The notes under the pieces: generated by a model
Databases searched by the model: none
Seen by the model: only the letters and a program-made list of their open reading frames with translations
What the model was told of the DNA's origin: nothing
Shown: positions 1-11,754 of the stretch, in pieces
How positions within the stretch are numbered: position 1 is the stretch's first letter
How the letters are laid out: each line of letters opens with the position of its first letter
NCBI GenBank assembly: GCA_001077715.1
Contig: CP011126.1
Span: 1,669,841 to 1,733,840, forward strand
Reading direction: 5' to 3'
Length of the DNA: 64,000 nucleotides
Origin: Candidatus Coxiella mudrowiae
Lineage (GTDB): Bacteria > Pseudomonadota > Gammaproteobacteria > Coxiellales > Coxiellaceae
Position numbers and translations under genes: made by a program

Positions 1-127
1 AGCGTATCATTTTTATTTCAATAACTTTGAGTTGGGTAACATTACGTAACAGTTTACTCTTTGGAAAAATTATGGGAATTATTACCGTGATTTAATTCCA
101 AGCCCAACATGATAGACTTATGAACTT

Positions 128-1882
128 ATGAAGAAGAATCTTGAAACATTATTGAATCAAGCCATTGAAAAGTTAAAGGCAGAAGGGACATTGAACCCCC
201 ATCTCGCTCCAGTACTCAAAGTTACCCATAGCCAGAACCCCCAATATGGCGATTTTACTACTAATTTAGCCTTAATAATGGCGAAAACTGCAGGGCTTAA
301 CTCACGCGTCCTCGCTGAAAAAATTGTCTATGCTTTACCATCTTCGTCATATATTACCAAAGTGGAAATTGCTGGCCCCGGTTTTATCAATTTCTATGTC
401 GCGGAAGGCAGTCATCAGAAAATCATTGCTGCCATTTTAGAAGCCGGACCGCACTATGGTGAGAGTCGAATCGGCCAAGGAAAGCGGGTACACATAGAAT
501 TTGTTTCTGCTAATCCAACTGGACCTCTTCATGTCGGTCACGGTCGAGGAGCTGCTTATGGTGCTTGTGTAGCTAACTTATTAAAAACGATCGGTTATAA
601 AGTACATCGCGAATACTACGTTAATGATGCTGGTCGACAAATGGGTATTCTCGCATTAAGTGTCTGGATCCGGTATTTACAGCAATATAAAGAGGACATT
701 GCTCTACCCCAAAACGCCTACCAAGGCCAATACATTGTAGATATTGCTTTCGGATTGAAGGATAAATACGGCGATCGTTTCCTTTACTCTAAAGAAATGA
801 TCCAGGATCTATTGCCTACCCTTGACGCTGAAGCCGACCCCGAGGGCTACCTTGACGCATGGGTGAAAGTTCAAAAAGACGTGCTTAAAGAAGACTTCAC
901 TATTATCTTTGATGTGGCACTCGATAATATTTTGGGAGATATTAAAAATGATTTAGAAGAATTTGGCGTTGTTTACGATGAGTGGTTTCCAGAAAGTCGA
1001 CTCATAAAAAAGAAGTTAATTAACGAAGCTCTAGATGTTTTGTATCAAAAAGGTTATTTTTACGAGAAAAATGGCGCGAAATGGTTCCTAGCTACTGCCC
1101 TTGGCGATGAAAAAGACCGAGTATTAATTCGCAACAACGGTGTACCAACATATTTTGCGGCCGATATTGCCTATCATCTCTATAAATTTAATCAAGAATA
1201 TGATCTCATCATCGATATCTTCGGAGCAGATCATCATGGATACATCCCTCGGCTGCGTGCCTTTTTACAAGCTTTAGGAAAATCTCCTGCTAAATTACGA
1301 ACTCTATTAGTGCAATTCGCCATTCTCTATCGAGGTGACAAGAAAATATCTATGTCAACCCGTGGCGGGACTTTTGTAACTTTGCGAGAATTGCGTAAAG
1401 AAGTTGGAAATGATGCCGCGCGGTTTTTTTATATTATGCGCAAGCCCGATCAGCATTTGGACTTTGACCTCGAACTAGCAAAGTCCCATTCGAATGAAAA
1501 TCCTGTTTATTATATTCAATATGCTCATACACGAATTTGCAGCGTTTTCCGGCAGCTTGATGTGGCTCAAAAAAAATGGAACTCTGCAGAAGGAATGGCT
1601 AATTTAGATTTATTATCAAGCCCTTATGAAAAAGAATTACTAAGTACCTTGTCGCGTTATAGCGAAATCATGAATACTGCCGCTATACAACAATCGCCTC
1701 ATCTGCTTGCTCACTATCTACAAACTCTCGCCAACCAATTTCATGCCTACTACAATGCGGAACGATTCCTCATTGAAAATGATAAATTATGTAATGCGCG
1801 ATTAAATGTAATTGCTGCTGTGCGCCAAATTATTGTCAACGGTTTAACTCTGTTAGGTGTATCTGCCCCAGAAGAAATGTAG
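128..1882 (+). CDS. argS: Arginyl-tRNA synthetase
   Basis: Cytoplasmic class I aminoacyl-tRNA synthetase that charges tRNA-Arg with arginine using ATP. The 584-residue protein has the usual family length. It opens with the N-terminal tRNA-binding region ([13 protein letters not shown] near residue 35), has the HIGH-type signature in PLHVGHGRG near residue 130, and the KMSKS-like loop as [10 protein letters not shown] near residue 405; ArgRS often lacks the canonical lysine there. The C-terminal DALR-type helical domain ends in [14 protein letters not shown], close to the normal terminus. The ATG at 128 gives a complete N-terminus. It is followed on the same strand by two broken genes and then hslVU, an order I associate with Coxiella. 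No lesion is visible. Confidence 0.97.
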   Translation: MKKNLETLLNQAIEKLKAEGTLNPHLAPVLKVTHSQNPQYGDFTTNLALIMAKTAGLNSRVLAEKIVYALPSSSYITKVEIAGPGFINFYVAEGSHQKIIAAILEAGPHYGESRIGQGKRVHIEFVSANPTGPLHVGHGRGAAYGACVANLLKTIGYKVHREYYVNDAGRQMGILALSVWIRYLQQYKEDIALPQNAYQGQYIVDIAFGLKDKYGDRFLYSKEMIQDLLPTLDAEADPEGYLDAWVKVQKDVLKEDFTIIFDVALDNILGDIKNDLEEFGVVYDEWFPESRLIKKKLINEALDVLYQKGYFYEKNGAKWFLATALGDEKDRVLIRNNGVPTYFAADIAYHLYKFNQEYDLIIDIFGADHHGYIPRLRAFLQALGKSPAKLRTLLVQFAILYRGDKKISMSTRGGTFVTLRELRKEVGNDAARFFYIMRKPDQHLDFDLELAKSHSNENPVYYIQYAHTRICSVFRQLDVAQKKWNSAEGMANLDLLSSPYEKELLSTLSRYSEIMNTAAIQQSPHLLAHYLQTLANQFHAYYNAERFLIENDKLCNARLNVIAAVRQIIVNGLTLLGVSAPEEM

Positions 1883-1910
1883 GAGCAAAAAGATAAGCAA
1901 AATAACTAAA

Positions 1911-3245
1911 GTGGTTAATAGTTTTGTGATTCCCGCTCTTGTTGTTAATTGTTGTCCTTCTCTTACTGCCTCTAGGTATGAGTTTCTGGGTTAAAAATAA
2001 TTATTCAAAGCTTTTAAGCCATCTAGGTCAGGTAGACAATATCAATTTAAAACTTGTTAAATTCGAGCGTGGTTGGTTTACTTCCAGCGCACTCATTCAA
2101 GTAACCTTACCTCCTACTAATTAAGAATAATTTTTCCCCTGCAATTTATGCTCAAGCAACGAATACTTAATGGTCCTTACCTGGTAGGAAAAATGGGGGA
2201 CAAAAGAGAATCTATTTAGCTAAGGGCTTGATTTATTATAATGCGAGCGAGGAACTACCTTATTTCATTTTCCACTCATCGACATTGATCCATTTCAACA
2301 ATGCTAACGAGACGACTCTTTATATACTAATCAGATTAATTTCATTACTGGACAACAACAACAACAAATTAATCTTCAGAATTTAGGCTTTAAAGTCAAA
2401 TATAATCCTAGTGCTAGTCAATTGATTTCTAATGCTAAGGCTAAATCACTGACTATTATTGAACAACAAAATAACTTAATAACATTAAATAACCTTGTAC
2501 TGCACAATGAATTACAACAAAAAAACTCTTTATGGTACGGACAACGTTCTTTAGAAGCTAACAAACTTATCTATTTACCTTAGTTCTCATAAGAAATCTA
2601 TTCAGATAGAGTACATGGCCTTACAAACTCAGAAAACAACAACTAAATGAACAACCGATCTCACTCTTAACAGTCATGCCTACAAGGCTAAAAGTAATCT
2701 TTTTGATATCGCCCTACTAAATATTAAATTGTCGCTCATTCAAATGAATATCACAGCTTTAGGAACTTTAGTGACGACAGCTTTAAATCTCAATCATTCA
2801 GGCGCCGTAGATACTGAATTCCTCCACCAAATTTATTCTCCCTTTCTAAATGTTTTAAGTCAGGGTGCTTTGCTCTCTTTGGACCAACTCGCCTTTGGTA
2901 CTAAAGGAAGGTACAGTGACTGTGCATGGAGAACTTCAATTTTTCAAACGAAACCAGGTTACTGATTTAAAAAATATAATGCTGAGCTCTAAAGGTAAAA
3001 CGGAAATAACCATGCTTCTAACGTGGCTAAAAATACAATTAAGTCATCTTTATCAAAAGAAAAAGGTAGAAATTGAAGGGCAAGATTTAACCCCAGATCA
3101 AATGGCTAATCAGTAGATCCAATATTGGTTAACCAATAAAAAGCTGATTTCAGATGGCCCAAATGTTAATTTGAAGCTAATTTATGATGGAGGAAAATTA
3201 TTGATCAATGATATGCCCTCTTCCTATATACCACCGCAGCAATGA
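1911..3245 (+). pseudogene. DUF945 (YdgA-like) envelope protein, degraded
   Basis: Remnant of a DUF945/YdgA-family protein, an inner-membrane-anchored envelope family of unknown function. The N-terminal piece (1939-2124) has a hydrophobic anchor (LIVVLLLLPLGMSFW) followed by the family-like segment KLVKFERGWFTSSALIQVTL, then a stop. Further pieces at 2729-2965, 2865-3116 and 3117-3245 lie in different frames. The last one (IQYWLTNKKLISDGPNVNLK, then LIYDGGKLLINDMP) looks like the family C-terminus. At least three frameshifts and several stops separate them. The terminal TGA overlaps the start of the next remnant (ATGA), so the two were once translationally coupled. The family assignment rests on motif memory. 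Confidence 0.65.
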
Positions 3246-3811
3246 CTTGAGATTATCCCAAAAAATCACTTAGTCCCCCGCGTCGTTCGAGTCCCAAACT
3301 CGTAATTTCCATAATTTTAGTTTTTGGCATCGCCATTACGATTTTTTTCTCTCTTCGTTTACACCATCCTGTAAGCAATCCCCCCCATTCCAGAAAGGAA
3401 ATAAAATTGCACTTAACTTCCAATGGCTCAAGCATCCGCTTCATCATTGATTCCTGTCAAATTGGAACAACCCCAATTTGGGTTTTATACTCTTCTTCCT
3501 AAAATGGAAGTGACCGCGCTACTGCCCATGTCACCAACATTATTTGCTAGTCGAACTGTACCTCTTGCCCATTTCATTCTCCAAATTGCTTCATTCAAAA
3601 TATCACCGATGCCTAACGGCTCAAATCACGACTTAGTCTAAATTTCCCTGCCTACGTTCAAACTTACCGAACACAGATGGGGGATGGTATGATGGTATGG
3701 AATCGAGTTATGGTCGGTCCTACCACCCCAAGAAGCCGAACGAACTCAAAGTGAGCTTCAGGCCCAGTCCATTGATAGTTTATTGTTAAAAGCAGTCCCC
3801 TAGGCGCTTGA
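3242..3811 (+). pseudogene. SPOR-domain (FtsN-like) protein, degraded
   Basis: Remnant of a small bitopic protein with a C-terminal SPOR domain, which binds denuded septal peptidoglycan. The expected beginning is present: ATG ACT TGA then DYPKKSLSPPRRSSPK, with a stop at codon 3 where the family usually has Arg (a CGA to TGA change would do this). One membrane segment follows (LVISIILVFGIAITIFFSL). Further on are QFGFYTLLPKMEV, the hallmark before the SPOR domain, and WNRVMVGP, the end of a SPOR domain. Frameshifts occur after the membrane segment and within the SPOR domain; an 8-bp tandem duplication lies at 3683-3698. It sits between argS and hslV, where FtsN-like genes are often found. Confidence 0.7.
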
Positions 3812-3884
3812 AAACCGGATCCTCCAACCCAATCTATGTGGTGGTATAACCTCTTCTTGAGGTTTGATCAGTGGGGAAATAATA

Positions 3885-4430
3885 GTGGAACAATTTCGTG
3901 GTACTACAATAGTTTCTGTACGTAGGAAAGGCAAAGTTGTCATAGGGGGTGATGGTCAAGTGTCAATGAATGGCACTATTTTAAAAGGCAATGCGCGCAA
4001 AGTTCGCCATCTTTATAAAGATAAAGTACTTGCTGGATTTGCTGGAGGCACAGCAGATGCTTTTACCCTATTCGAGCGATTTGAAGAAAAATTAGAACAT
4101 TATTCGGGCAATTTGACCCGTGCTGCCGTTGAATTAGCCAAAGACTGGCGGACCGATCGGATACTTCGTCGCTTGGAAGCACTATTGACTGTAGCTGATG
4201 CGAAGAAGTCGCTTATTATTACGGGACTTGGAGATGTTATCGAACCTGAACAGAGCTTAATGGCGATTGGCTCTGGCGGACTTTATGCCCAAGCTGCAGC
4301 AAAATCTTTATTGAATAATACGGATCTAAGTGCACGAGAAATAGTTGAAAAAGCACTTACTATTGCTGCCAAGATTTGTGTTTACACCAACTTTCATTTC
4401 ACAATCAAAGAGCTCGATAGCGAAACTTAA
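3885..4430 (+). CDS. hslV: ATP-dependent protease subunit HslV
   Basis: Proteolytic subunit of the cytoplasmic HslVU (ClpQY) protease, a threonine protease of the proteasome-beta fold. I place the start at GTG 3885, giving (V/M)[13 protein letters not shown]. It is preceded by GGGGA at a good ribosome-binding distance and matches the MEQF(H/R)GTT start I know from Legionella-type HslV. An upstream TTG at 3864 would add seven residues ahead of the processed threonine. The active Thr of TTIVSVRR, the [11 protein letters not shown] and [10 protein letters not shown] segments and [17 protein letters not shown] are all present. hslU follows after 24 bases, so the two are co-transcribed. A late TNFHFTI replaces the more usual TN(D/N)xxTI. 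Confidence 0.95.
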   Translation: MEQFRGTTIVSVRRKGKVVIGGDGQVSMNGTILKGNARKVRHLYKDKVLAGFAGGTADAFTLFERFEEKLEHYSGNLTRAAVELAKDWRTDRILRRLEALLTVADAKKSLIITGLGDVIEPEQSLMAIGSGGLYAQAAAKSLLNNTDLSAREIVEKALTIAAKICVYTNFHFTIKELDSET

Positions 4431-4454
4431 CTTTTCATCAAGCGGATAAAAATT

Positions 4455-5855
4455 ATGACAGATATGACCTCTTCCTCATTAACCTTGAGTAATCCTGAAC
4501 TTCAAATGACTATGACTCCACGGGAAATCGTCGCGGAATTGGATAAATTTATCATCGGACAAAATGACGCAAAACGAGCCGTCGCCATTGCTTTGCGCAA
4601 TCGTTGGCGCCGGATGCAATTGCCGGAAGATTTACGACGGGAAATTTTTCCAAAGAATATTTTAATGATCGGTCCGACAGGTGTGGGTAAAACTGAAATT
4701 GCCCGTCGCCTATCCAATTTAGCTGGAGCGCCCTTTATTAAAATCGAAGCCACCAAATTTACCGAAGTGGGTTATGTAGGTCGCGACGTCGAATCGATCG
4801 TCCGCGATTTAGTGGACGCTGCGGTCAAAATGACCCGTGAAAAAGCTATTAGACAAGTAAAAAGTTTAGCGGAAGAAGCCACAGAAGAGTGTATATTGGA
4901 TGCTTTAATTCCGCCTCCGCGAGGCGCTTTCCAAGGGGAACCTTCGACTGAAGAACAAGCAAAACCGGCCGAAAAAAAAGAATCTGCAACAAGGAACTTA
5001 TTTCGTAAAAAATTACGTGATGGTGAATTAGACAATAAAGAAATTGAAATTGAAGTCAGCGTTCATCCTTCCTTTGAAATTATGGGCCCTCCCGGTATGG
5101 AGGAAATGATCAGCCAACTACAAGGAATCATGTCGAATATGTCTAGTCACCGCACCAAGTCTCGGCGCTTAAAAGTGAAAGATGCCAAACGCATTTTAAT
5201 CGAAGAAGAAGCGACAAAATTAATCAATGAAGATGAAATTAAATCAAATGCTGTTATGAGTGTGGAACAGAATGGAATTGTCTTCTTGGATGAAATCGAC
5301 AAAATTGTAAAACGAGAAGGGGCCGTGGGTACCGATGTTTCGCGTGAAGGTGTCCAACGGGATTTATTACCACTGGTGGAAGGCAGTACTGTCTTCACGA
5401 AATACGGCATGGTGAAAACCGATCATATTTTATTTATTGCTTCCGGTGCCTTTCATATTGCAAAGCCTTCCGACTTAATTCCTGAATTACAAGGTCGTTT
5501 CCCGATCCGGGTCGAATTAAAGGCGTTAACGGCCGATGATTTTGTTCGTATCTTAACCGAACCCAAAGCTTCACTGACCGAACAATATGTTGAATTAATG
5601 AAAACGGAAAATTTTGGACTATCTTTCACTAAAGATGGCATCAAACGTCTGGCCGAAATCGCATATCAAGTGAATAGTCGTTCCGAAAATATTGGAGCCC
5701 GCCGCTTGCACACGATTATGGAACGATTATTAGAAGAAATTTCTTTTGAAGCAACAGGCAAACAAGGAGAGTCAATTGCTATCGACGCTACTTATGTTAA
5801 CAAACAACTCGATAAATTCGTGGAAGACGAAGATTTAAGTCGTTATATTCTTTAA
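4455..5855 (+). CDS. hslU: ATP-dependent protease ATPase subunit HslU
   Basis: AAA+ unfoldase partner of HslV; it recognises and unfolds substrates and gates the HslV chamber. The 466-residue protein has a family-typical N-terminus ([33 protein letters not shown]), Walker [10 protein letters not shown] near residue 75, the inserted I domain (about residues 125-260), Walker B VFLDEIDK near residue 280, and sensor 2 [11 protein letters not shown] near residue 415. It ends in the HslV-activating tail EDLSRYIL. Nothing is missing. It is the second gene of the hslVU operon. Antisense reading frames across it are shadows. Confidence 0.97.
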   Translation: MTDMTSSSLTLSNPELQMTMTPREIVAELDKFIIGQNDAKRAVAIALRNRWRRMQLPEDLRREIFPKNILMIGPTGVGKTEIARRLSNLAGAPFIKIEATKFTEVGYVGRDVESIVRDLVDAAVKMTREKAIRQVKSLAEEATEECILDALIPPPRGAFQGEPSTEEQAKPAEKKESATRNLFRKKLRDGELDNKEIEIEVSVHPSFEIMGPPGMEEMISQLQGIMSNMSSHRTKSRRLKVKDAKRILIEEEATKLINEDEIKSNAVMSVEQNGIVFLDEIDKIVKREGAVGTDVSREGVQRDLLPLVEGSTVFTKYGMVKTDHILFIASGAFHIAKPSDLIPELQGRFPIRVELKALTADDFVRILTEPKASLTEQYVELMKTENFGLSFTKDGIKRLAEIAYQVNSRSENIGARRLHTIMERLLEEISFEATGKQGESIAIDATYVNKQLDKFVEDEDLSRYIL

Positions 5856-5879
5856 AAGACTAAGTCTTAAAAATTTTAG

Positions 5880-7075
5880 TTCCTCTAATTAAATTTTTAA
5901 TGATTCGAGTTGCAGCAAACAAAAAGAGGCCTATTGTCAGCGTAAATAATCCTAATTGAAGAAAGGCACAACTGTAAAATGGGTTCGTGATTAATGGATC
6001 AAGTACCTGGGTGTGGGATCCAATGCATAATTAGAAAAGAAACTCGCTAATACAACCGCAACTCCTGTGTTTACAACGTTTCCATGCATAAGCTTTACCA
6101 TCGGATAGGAATCAATTGTCCTATCATCGAAAAACCAATAGGATTAATCAATAATTCCGCGACAGCTTGAAACAAATAGGTTATAAACAACCAAGAAAAT
6201 GCCATATAACCTGATTTCCGGAATGCGATCCCTACGGGAAGAATAAGCAATCCGAAAGCAACCAATAGCAACCCTGATTCACATTGCAATCGCAATAAAG
6301 CAGTGGTTTGTGTTTTACAATGACAATGGTGATGCTATTGATATTTTGTACCCACCCAGGAGTAATAGGAAATCCCAAAAGATGAAGATTGACATTATAT
6401 TTTGCAAATAAAGTTAGACTCATCGGCGCTAATTGATAGACAACCCAAAAAATAGGCTATTATTTTTTTCGCTCAGCCCCCCCAATGCTTGAATATTATT
6501 CTGATTATCACAATCATCATTAAACCACCGGCCGCTAATACTAATAAGTCATCGCTTATTTCCATATGCCGCAAGAGCCAATGTAATGCAGGAAGCAACA
6601 ACAAAATAATAACGACACCTATATTGTCAAACAACGTAACTGAACCGTTCGCGGGTTTTTGCTCTGCTAAAAATAATCGTATCTTTATCATTTAATCGCT
6701 TCCACTGTAACAATAAAACGCCTAATGCCACGATATTATTAAAGGCTGTTAATATGAAAAGCATAGGATAATTAACTTTTAATTCATAATATCCGGCTAA
6801 AGTGAATCCCAAAATAAATCCAACATTCATTCCACTATAATTCCATAAAAATCCCTTCTAGCGCTTGCCAACTTGATCAACTTGATAAAGTTTCGATAAG
6901 AGCATATTAAGACAGGTCACCATCGTGGCGGTCCGAATTAACATGAGAGCAAGTCACCAATAAACACTACCTACTGTTCCATGAGCAAGAACAAGACATG
7001 CCATAAGTTGAAATATAATTCCATTACCTACTAACATACGGTAACTAAAATATCTGCCCCGAGAAAGCTAGATAA
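5880..7075 (-). pseudogene. POT/PTR family peptide transporter, degraded
   Basis: Remnant of a proton-dependent oligopeptide transporter (POT, a branch of the MFS). Pieces read on the minus strand include MNVGFILGFTLAGYYELKVN (6830 downward), corresponding to the helix 4-5 region after the missing DxxR-type loop, and a C-terminal piece with AFSWLFITYLFQAVAELLIN followed by PIGFSMIGQLIP (6295-6095), which resembles the family's conserved late segment LxPxGLSMxxxLxP. Several frameshifts and stops break the gene, and the N-terminal third is missing or unreadable. It is convergent to hslU. Confidence 0.6.
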
Positions 7076-7078
7076 TAA

Positions 7079-8597
7079 ATGGAGCACGAAATTATAACCA
7101 AAATAAACTCCTGTAAGGAATTTTTTCATAAAACTTCTATTTATGCTCGCTACGAGGATTTGAACGCATTTTATAAGCGCCTTTCTAGCCTTACTACTAA
7201 ACTGTGTATCGGCCATTCCGACGCTTTTATTGATAAATTCTACAACACCATCATTCAAGCCCAAAATTTTATCGACATCACAACTTTAGAACTTTTTCCG
7301 GACATCCGTTATTTAGCAGCCTTACGTAACGGCCTTACTTATCTCGCTGCCAATGTGGTCGACCAGTGACAGTCCCTATAGAAGGGTTGTATCCCTCCTT
7401 TAGCTCTTCAGATTCTCAAGTGCCGCTTGTTGATTCGGAAGAAACAGACACTGCTTATCTCAAGCAACTTACACTCGAGATATTCAAAAAAATTTCCCCA
7501 CGGCACCTCTCAAAATTTACTTCGGTAGCACCTAGCACTCGCAGTTGCTTTGATATTCTCGGCGGTTGCGGAGTAATAGCCAAACCAGCTTAATTGACCC
7601 CACGAGCTTAAATCATGGCAAAATTGTGGTAGTCGATGGTCAGACTCTGATAACAGAGGGTCATAATTTACAAACTGGAGAATACCTAGAAAATTCCGCA
7701 GTTCATGATGTAAGTGTGGAATTAACTGGTTCCGCCGCACGCTCTGCTGATAGGTTTTCAGATCAATTGTGACAATTTAATATGTACCCATCAAGGAAAA
7801 CCTCTTTCATAAGGACAACAGGCCGATAATAAAACTTATTATCGAGGCAAAATAAATAACTAATGATTGTTTGTTTAATCCATGGCCGCTATTACCTGAG
7901 ACCCCTTCAACGACCGCTGGTGTCTCTGTGACGACAATTGCTCGCCTGGGTTTAGGATTATTTCCCAACGGTGGGTGCTATGCCCGCTAATCAATTGGAT
8001 GTGGCTCGAACTTTATTCTTCCAACATGCCCAGAAAGTAATTCGAATTTCCTAGCAAGATTTAGGTTACAACATATTGGGAACCGATTACTTAGTTAGAA
8101 GACAATGCGACGGGAAACACCATGACGGCCCCTGCTAATTTATTATTGAAAAGCGGCGATGGTTTATTATTTTGAGTAATTATAAAGCAGAGCATGTTAC
8201 GCATTCTCTGAGGGCCCAAATGAGTGAAGCGATTGCAAAACAATTAGAATCTCAAACTTGCTTTCCAATGATGTGAAATTGACGGACGTTTCTGAAAAAA
8301 TCAAAGCTGATGTCAGCGCGTTAAATGCTAAAAGCAGTCGCCCAAAAACCCAAGAAGAAGTTATTAAGCTCTTATGTACCCATTTATACTTAGCGCCCTT
8401 ACGGTTTGATTTTTATGACGAATGGTAGCAACCAATATTTAATTTCTAATCATTCTAAAGTTTGGATTATTGACAATAAAGTCTTTTATGTCGTCTTCCA
8501 GAATCTTTACCCCAGCAATCTACAGGAATTTGGAGTTATCATTGGTAACCAGGCATTAACTCAACAATTCATTAACGATTATTATGACCAATTGTAG
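7079..8597 (+). pseudogene. Phospholipase D-like (two-HKD) protein, degraded
   Basis: Remnant of a phospholipase D-superfamily enzyme, which acts on phosphodiester bonds of lipids or nucleic acids with two HxKxxxxD motifs. Both motifs survive: LNHGKIVVVDGQTLITEGHN (about 7612-7671) and ISNHSKVWIIDNKVFYVVFQ (about 8442-8501). The N-terminal part (7079-7369) reads MEHEIITKINSCKEFFHKTS and onward. Between the motifs the frame changes repeatedly, with fragments such as IILSNYKAEHVTHSLRAQMS and VIKLLCTHLYLAPLRF. Frameshifts near 7370, 7590 and several between 7770 and 8400 make it non-functional. The substrate cannot be inferred. It may once have been a secreted effector or cardiolipin synthase-like enzyme, but nothing here decides this. 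Confidence 0.65.
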
Positions 8598-8717
8598 AAA
8601 TACTCTTCTCGCGCTACAATTTCGGGAAGTAAAGCAGTAAGTTGTTATTTTCGTAACCCACTCCCCTAATCATCTCGTTAGCTTGTCGCCTCTTCACTGG
8701 CAAGTTATGATTAACCC

Positions 8718-9467
8718 ATGAATAAAATTGAAAAAACTACCTATTTTGGTTATCAGACCATTCCTGAAAATCAAAAAACAGACAAAGTTAAAAATGTCTT
8801 TGAATCGGTTGCAAGCAAGTACGATTTAATGAATGACCTTATGTCATTGGGCATTCATCGATTTTGGAAAGATTTTGCAATTAAACTTTCTCAATTACGT
8901 CCTGGTCATCAAGTTCTCGATTTGGCAGGAGGAACCGGCGACCTAGCCAAACGTATCAGCCTCATAATTGGAAATAATGGAACGGTGGTTTTGGCAGATA
9001 TCAGTGACGCAATGTTAACAATAGGGAGAAACCGGCTTTTGGATCAAGGTATTTTCCGTAATATTCAATTTATCCAAACAAATGCGGAAGTACTTCCTTT
9101 TCCCGATAATTTTTTCGATCGGATCATCATCGGTTTTGGCTTGCGTAATGTAACAGATAAAATGGCAGCACTTCATTCTATGTATCAGGTTCTAAAGCCA
9201 GGAGGACTTGTTACTATCTTAGAGTTCTCAAAACCTCATTCCCTATTGCAGGATCTTTATGATCTCTATTCTTTTAAATTATTACCTTGGTTAGGGAAAA
9301 AAGTCGCTAATGATGAAGAAAGTTATCGCTATTTGGTGGAATCGATCCGAATGCATCCCGATCAAAAAAACCTTATCAAAATGATGACTGAGGCGGGATT
9401 GGAAGATTGCGATTACCATAATTTAAGTGGTGGTATCGTCGCGGTTCATAGAGGTTATAAATTTTAA
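8718..9467 (+). CDS. ubiE: Ubiquinone/menaquinone C-methyltransferase UbiE
   Basis: SAM-dependent methyltransferase that adds the C2 methyl group in ubiquinone (and menaquinone) synthesis. The 249-residue protein has normal length. Family features are the N-terminal [20 protein letters not shown] and [21 protein letters not shown]-binding motif [13 protein letters not shown] near residue 75, the acidic [18 protein letters not shown] near residue 140, and the C-terminal [15 protein letters not shown]. The last base of its TAA is the A of the next gene's ATG, so ubiE-ubiJ-ubiB form a tightly coupled operon. The intact state of this cluster implies that aerobic respiration is kept. Confidence 0.97.
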   Translation: MNKIEKTTYFGYQTIPENQKTDKVKNVFESVASKYDLMNDLMSLGIHRFWKDFAIKLSQLRPGHQVLDLAGGTGDLAKRISLIIGNNGTVVLADISDAMLTIGRNRLLDQGIFRNIQFIQTNAEVLPFPDNFFDRIIIGFGLRNVTDKMAALHSMYQVLKPGGLVTILEFSKPHSLLQDLYDLYSFKLLPWLGKKVANDEESYRYLVESIRMHPDQKNLIKMMTEAGLEDCDYHNLSGGIVAVHRGYKF

Positions 9468-10081
9468 TGTTCACGTTAGCACTTTCCAGCTTAGAAAAAA
9501 TAATAAGTGCTTATTTACAGTTGGATTCCGACCATGTTCAACGATTATCTCTTTTAGAAAATAAAATTATTAAAGTTCGAATTATTGACTGGAATACTGA
9601 ATTTTTTATTTTACCTACTAAAAAAGGCTTGCAATTAACTGCGGCCAGAAAAAAAGAGCCTGACACTATTATCTCCGGTACCTTACTAAATCTCTTTAAA
9701 ACATGCTGTGCGAAGGGCTCAAGTTCTGCATTATTTAAAAATCAAGTAGAGATTAGCGGAGACACTTGGGTAGGTGAACAAATTCGAGATATTTTGACGG
9801 GTATTGATATCGATTGGGAAGAATATTTGTCTAAAATCACTGGTGATATTCTAGCCCATCAAATTGGGCTCCAGGTTAGGCGCGCTGCAAATTTCGGGAA
9901 ATTTGCTCTTAAAGCCTTTAGAATGGAGGTCCAGGATTACTTACAAAATGAATCTCAAATTATGCCATCTTCAGAAGAGATTGAATTCTTTATTCAATCT
10001 GTTACGGATCTGAAACACAATGTCGATCGCGTAGAAGCACGAATTCAGCGGTTGATGATAAAAATGGATCCAACAGCATGA
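9467..10081 (+). CDS. ubiJ: Ubiquinone biosynthesis accessory factor UbiJ (SCP2 domain)
   Basis: Lipid-binding accessory protein of the aerobic ubiquinone assembly. An SCP2-like fold binds the hydrophobic intermediates, and UbiJ works with UbiK and the UbiE-I soluble complex. The 204-residue protein has the SCP2 region in residues 1-110 (DTIISGTLLNLFKTC, then VEISGDTWVGEQIRDIL, then IDIDWEEYLSKITGD) and a C-terminal helical part with a probable coiled coil ending VEARIQRLMIKMD. It starts at an ATG that overlaps the ubiE stop by one base, and its own stop region overlaps the ubiB start by four bases (ATGA). The annotation rests on fold pattern plus the invariant ubiE-ubiJ-ubiB order. Confidence 0.93.
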   Translation: MFTLALSSLEKIISAYLQLDSDHVQRLSLLENKIIKVRIIDWNTEFFILPTKKGLQLTAARKKEPDTIISGTLLNLFKTCCAKGSSSALFKNQVEISGDTWVGEQIRDILTGIDIDWEEYLSKITGDILAHQIGLQVRRAANFGKFALKAFRMEVQDYLQNESQIMPSSEEIEFFIQSVTDLKHNVDRVEARIQRLMIKMDPTA

Positions 10082-11700
10082 AATGGCTCTTTCAATTAAT
10101 TCGGTTAATTCAAATTAATTTAATTCTCATCCGTTATGGCCTCATCCGCCCAGTGGTTCGAGAATTACCTCCTTGGCTTCGAATTTTGAGCTATCTCAAT
10201 CCTTGGAGTTTTACTCAAGAAGATAAACCTAGAGGGGAATCTTTACGCATCATGTTGGAGGAACTCGGCCCTATCTTTGTCAAATTCGGTCAGCTTCTCT
10301 CCACGCGTCGCGACCTTTTGCCGGATGACATTACTGACGAATTAGAAAAATTGCAAGATAGAGTCCCACCTTTTCCGAGCAAAATAGCAAAATCATTAAT
10401 AGAAACCGCTTATGGTAAATCGGTTAACGAGGTATTTGCTAGTTTTGATGAAAACCCTTTAGCATCTGCTTCCATTGCCCAAGTACACGCAGCCACGCTA
10501 CATGATGGAAGCGAGGTTATCGTTAAAGTACTTCGACCACATATAGCACGAACTATTCGGCGTGACATCGCTTTAATGTATCTCGGGGCTAAAATGACAC
10601 GTAAATTATGGAAACACGGTAAGCGATTGAAGCCGATAGAAATAGTCGCTGAATTTGAGCAAACCATTTATCACGAATTGGATCTCATGCATGAAGCAGC
10701 TAATGCCTCTCAATTACGTCGCAATTTTTTAAATTCAGAAAAAATGTATGTTCCTAAAATTTATTGGGATTATGTTCATCGCGATGTGATGGTAATGGAA
10801 CGAATTCATGGAATTCGCATTTCTAATATTGCGGAATTAAAAGCGGCAAATACCAATTTGAAGAAATTGGCAGAATATGGCGTCGAAATCTTTTTCACTC
10901 AAGTGTTGCACGATAGTTTTTTTCATGCCGACATGCACCCCGGGAATTTATTTGTTGACGTTAGTGATCCCGAAAACCCTCAATATCTTGGTGTGGATTT
11001 TGGTATTATGGGATCTCTTGCCCCTCAAGATCAACGCTACATCGCTGAAAATTTATTAGCCTTTTTTAAACGAGATTATCGACAAGTAGCTGTTTTACAC
11101 GTAGAGTCTGGTTGGATTTCTGCAGACTCACGTATCGATCAATTTGAAGCAGCCATCCGCACAGTTTGCGAACCTATTTTCGAGAGACCTTTAAAAGATA
11201 TTTCTTTTAGCAAGTTGTTACTACGATTATTTCAAACCGCTAATCAATTCAATATGGAAATTCAACCTCAATTACTTCTATTACAAAAAACTCTTTTTAA
11301 CGTTGAAAGCCTTGGTCTTCAGCTTTATCCCGACCTCAATCTTTGGCGAACTGCCAAACCTTTTATTGAACGATGGATGCGTAAACAAAACGGAGTAACG
11401 CATTTAATTGAAACAATTGCTAAAGAACTCCCGGCGAGTAGTGAAGCCTTAGCAAAACTGCCGCTCTTGTTTCACAATGTTTTGGATGAAATTAATTTTC
11501 GCCAACGTTTAGAGCGCAAAGAACTACCTCCCCTACCTACTAAAAAACAAAAGCACAGTTTTCTTCTCGGAGCAGGAATTGCTTTTCTGATAAGTGCCCT
11601 CAGCAGCTTCTTCATTACTTCAACGACAATCTCTTCTTCCTGGCAATGGAGCGCTTTAGGTCTGGGGGTATTCTTATTCCTAGTGGGTTGGATGCTCTAA
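10078..11700 (+). CDS. ubiB: Ubiquinone biosynthesis atypical kinase/ATPase UbiB
   Basis: Membrane-anchored atypical kinase-like ATPase (ABC1/ADCK/COQ8 family) needed for ubiquinone synthesis. The 540-residue protein shows the family-specific KxGQ motif in FVKFGQLLSTRRDLLPDD (about residue 62), the alanine-rich nucleotide loop ASASIAQVHAATL, the catalytic loop HADMHPGNLF near residue 282, and the metal-binding DFGIMGS. Two C-terminal membrane helices (LLGAGIAFLISALSSFFI and ALGLGVFLFLVGWML) anchor it. Length and termini are normal. The start ATG overlaps the ubiJ stop. It is the last gene of the operon; downstream is the remnant of an unrelated kinase. Confidence 0.97.
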   Translation: MKWLFQLIRLIQINLILIRYGLIRPVVRELPPWLRILSYLNPWSFTQEDKPRGESLRIMLEELGPIFVKFGQLLSTRRDLLPDDITDELEKLQDRVPPFPSKIAKSLIETAYGKSVNEVFASFDENPLASASIAQVHAATLHDGSEVIVKVLRPHIARTIRRDIALMYLGAKMTRKLWKHGKRLKPIEIVAEFEQTIYHELDLMHEAANASQLRRNFLNSEKMYVPKIYWDYVHRDVMVMERIHGIRISNIAELKAANTNLKKLAEYGVEIFFTQVLHDSFFHADMHPGNLFVDVSDPENPQYLGVDFGIMGSLAPQDQRYIAENLLAFFKRDYRQVAVLHVESGWISADSRIDQFEAAIRTVCEPIFERPLKDISFSKLLLRLFQTANQFNMEIQPQLLLLQKTLFNVESLGLQLYPDLNLWRTAKPFIERWMRKQNGVTHLIETIAKELPASSEALAKLPLLFHNVLDEINFRQRLERKELPPLPTKKQKHSFLLGAGIAFLISALSSFFITSTTISSSWQWSALGLGVFLFLVGWML

Positions 11701-11754
11701 TGAATAGATCTTGTAACGGATTATGCGTCTCGGTCCTAATCCACTGAGATGCTC

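Noticed and set aside
4502..5644. Four long antisense frames opposite hslU
   Set aside because: They are shadows of a well conserved gene and have no recognisable content.
7031..7264. Minus-strand frame MGLNDGVVEFINKS as N-terminus of the POT transporter
   Set aside because: It overlaps the plus-strand N-terminal piece of the phospholipase D-like remnant and shows no membrane helix.
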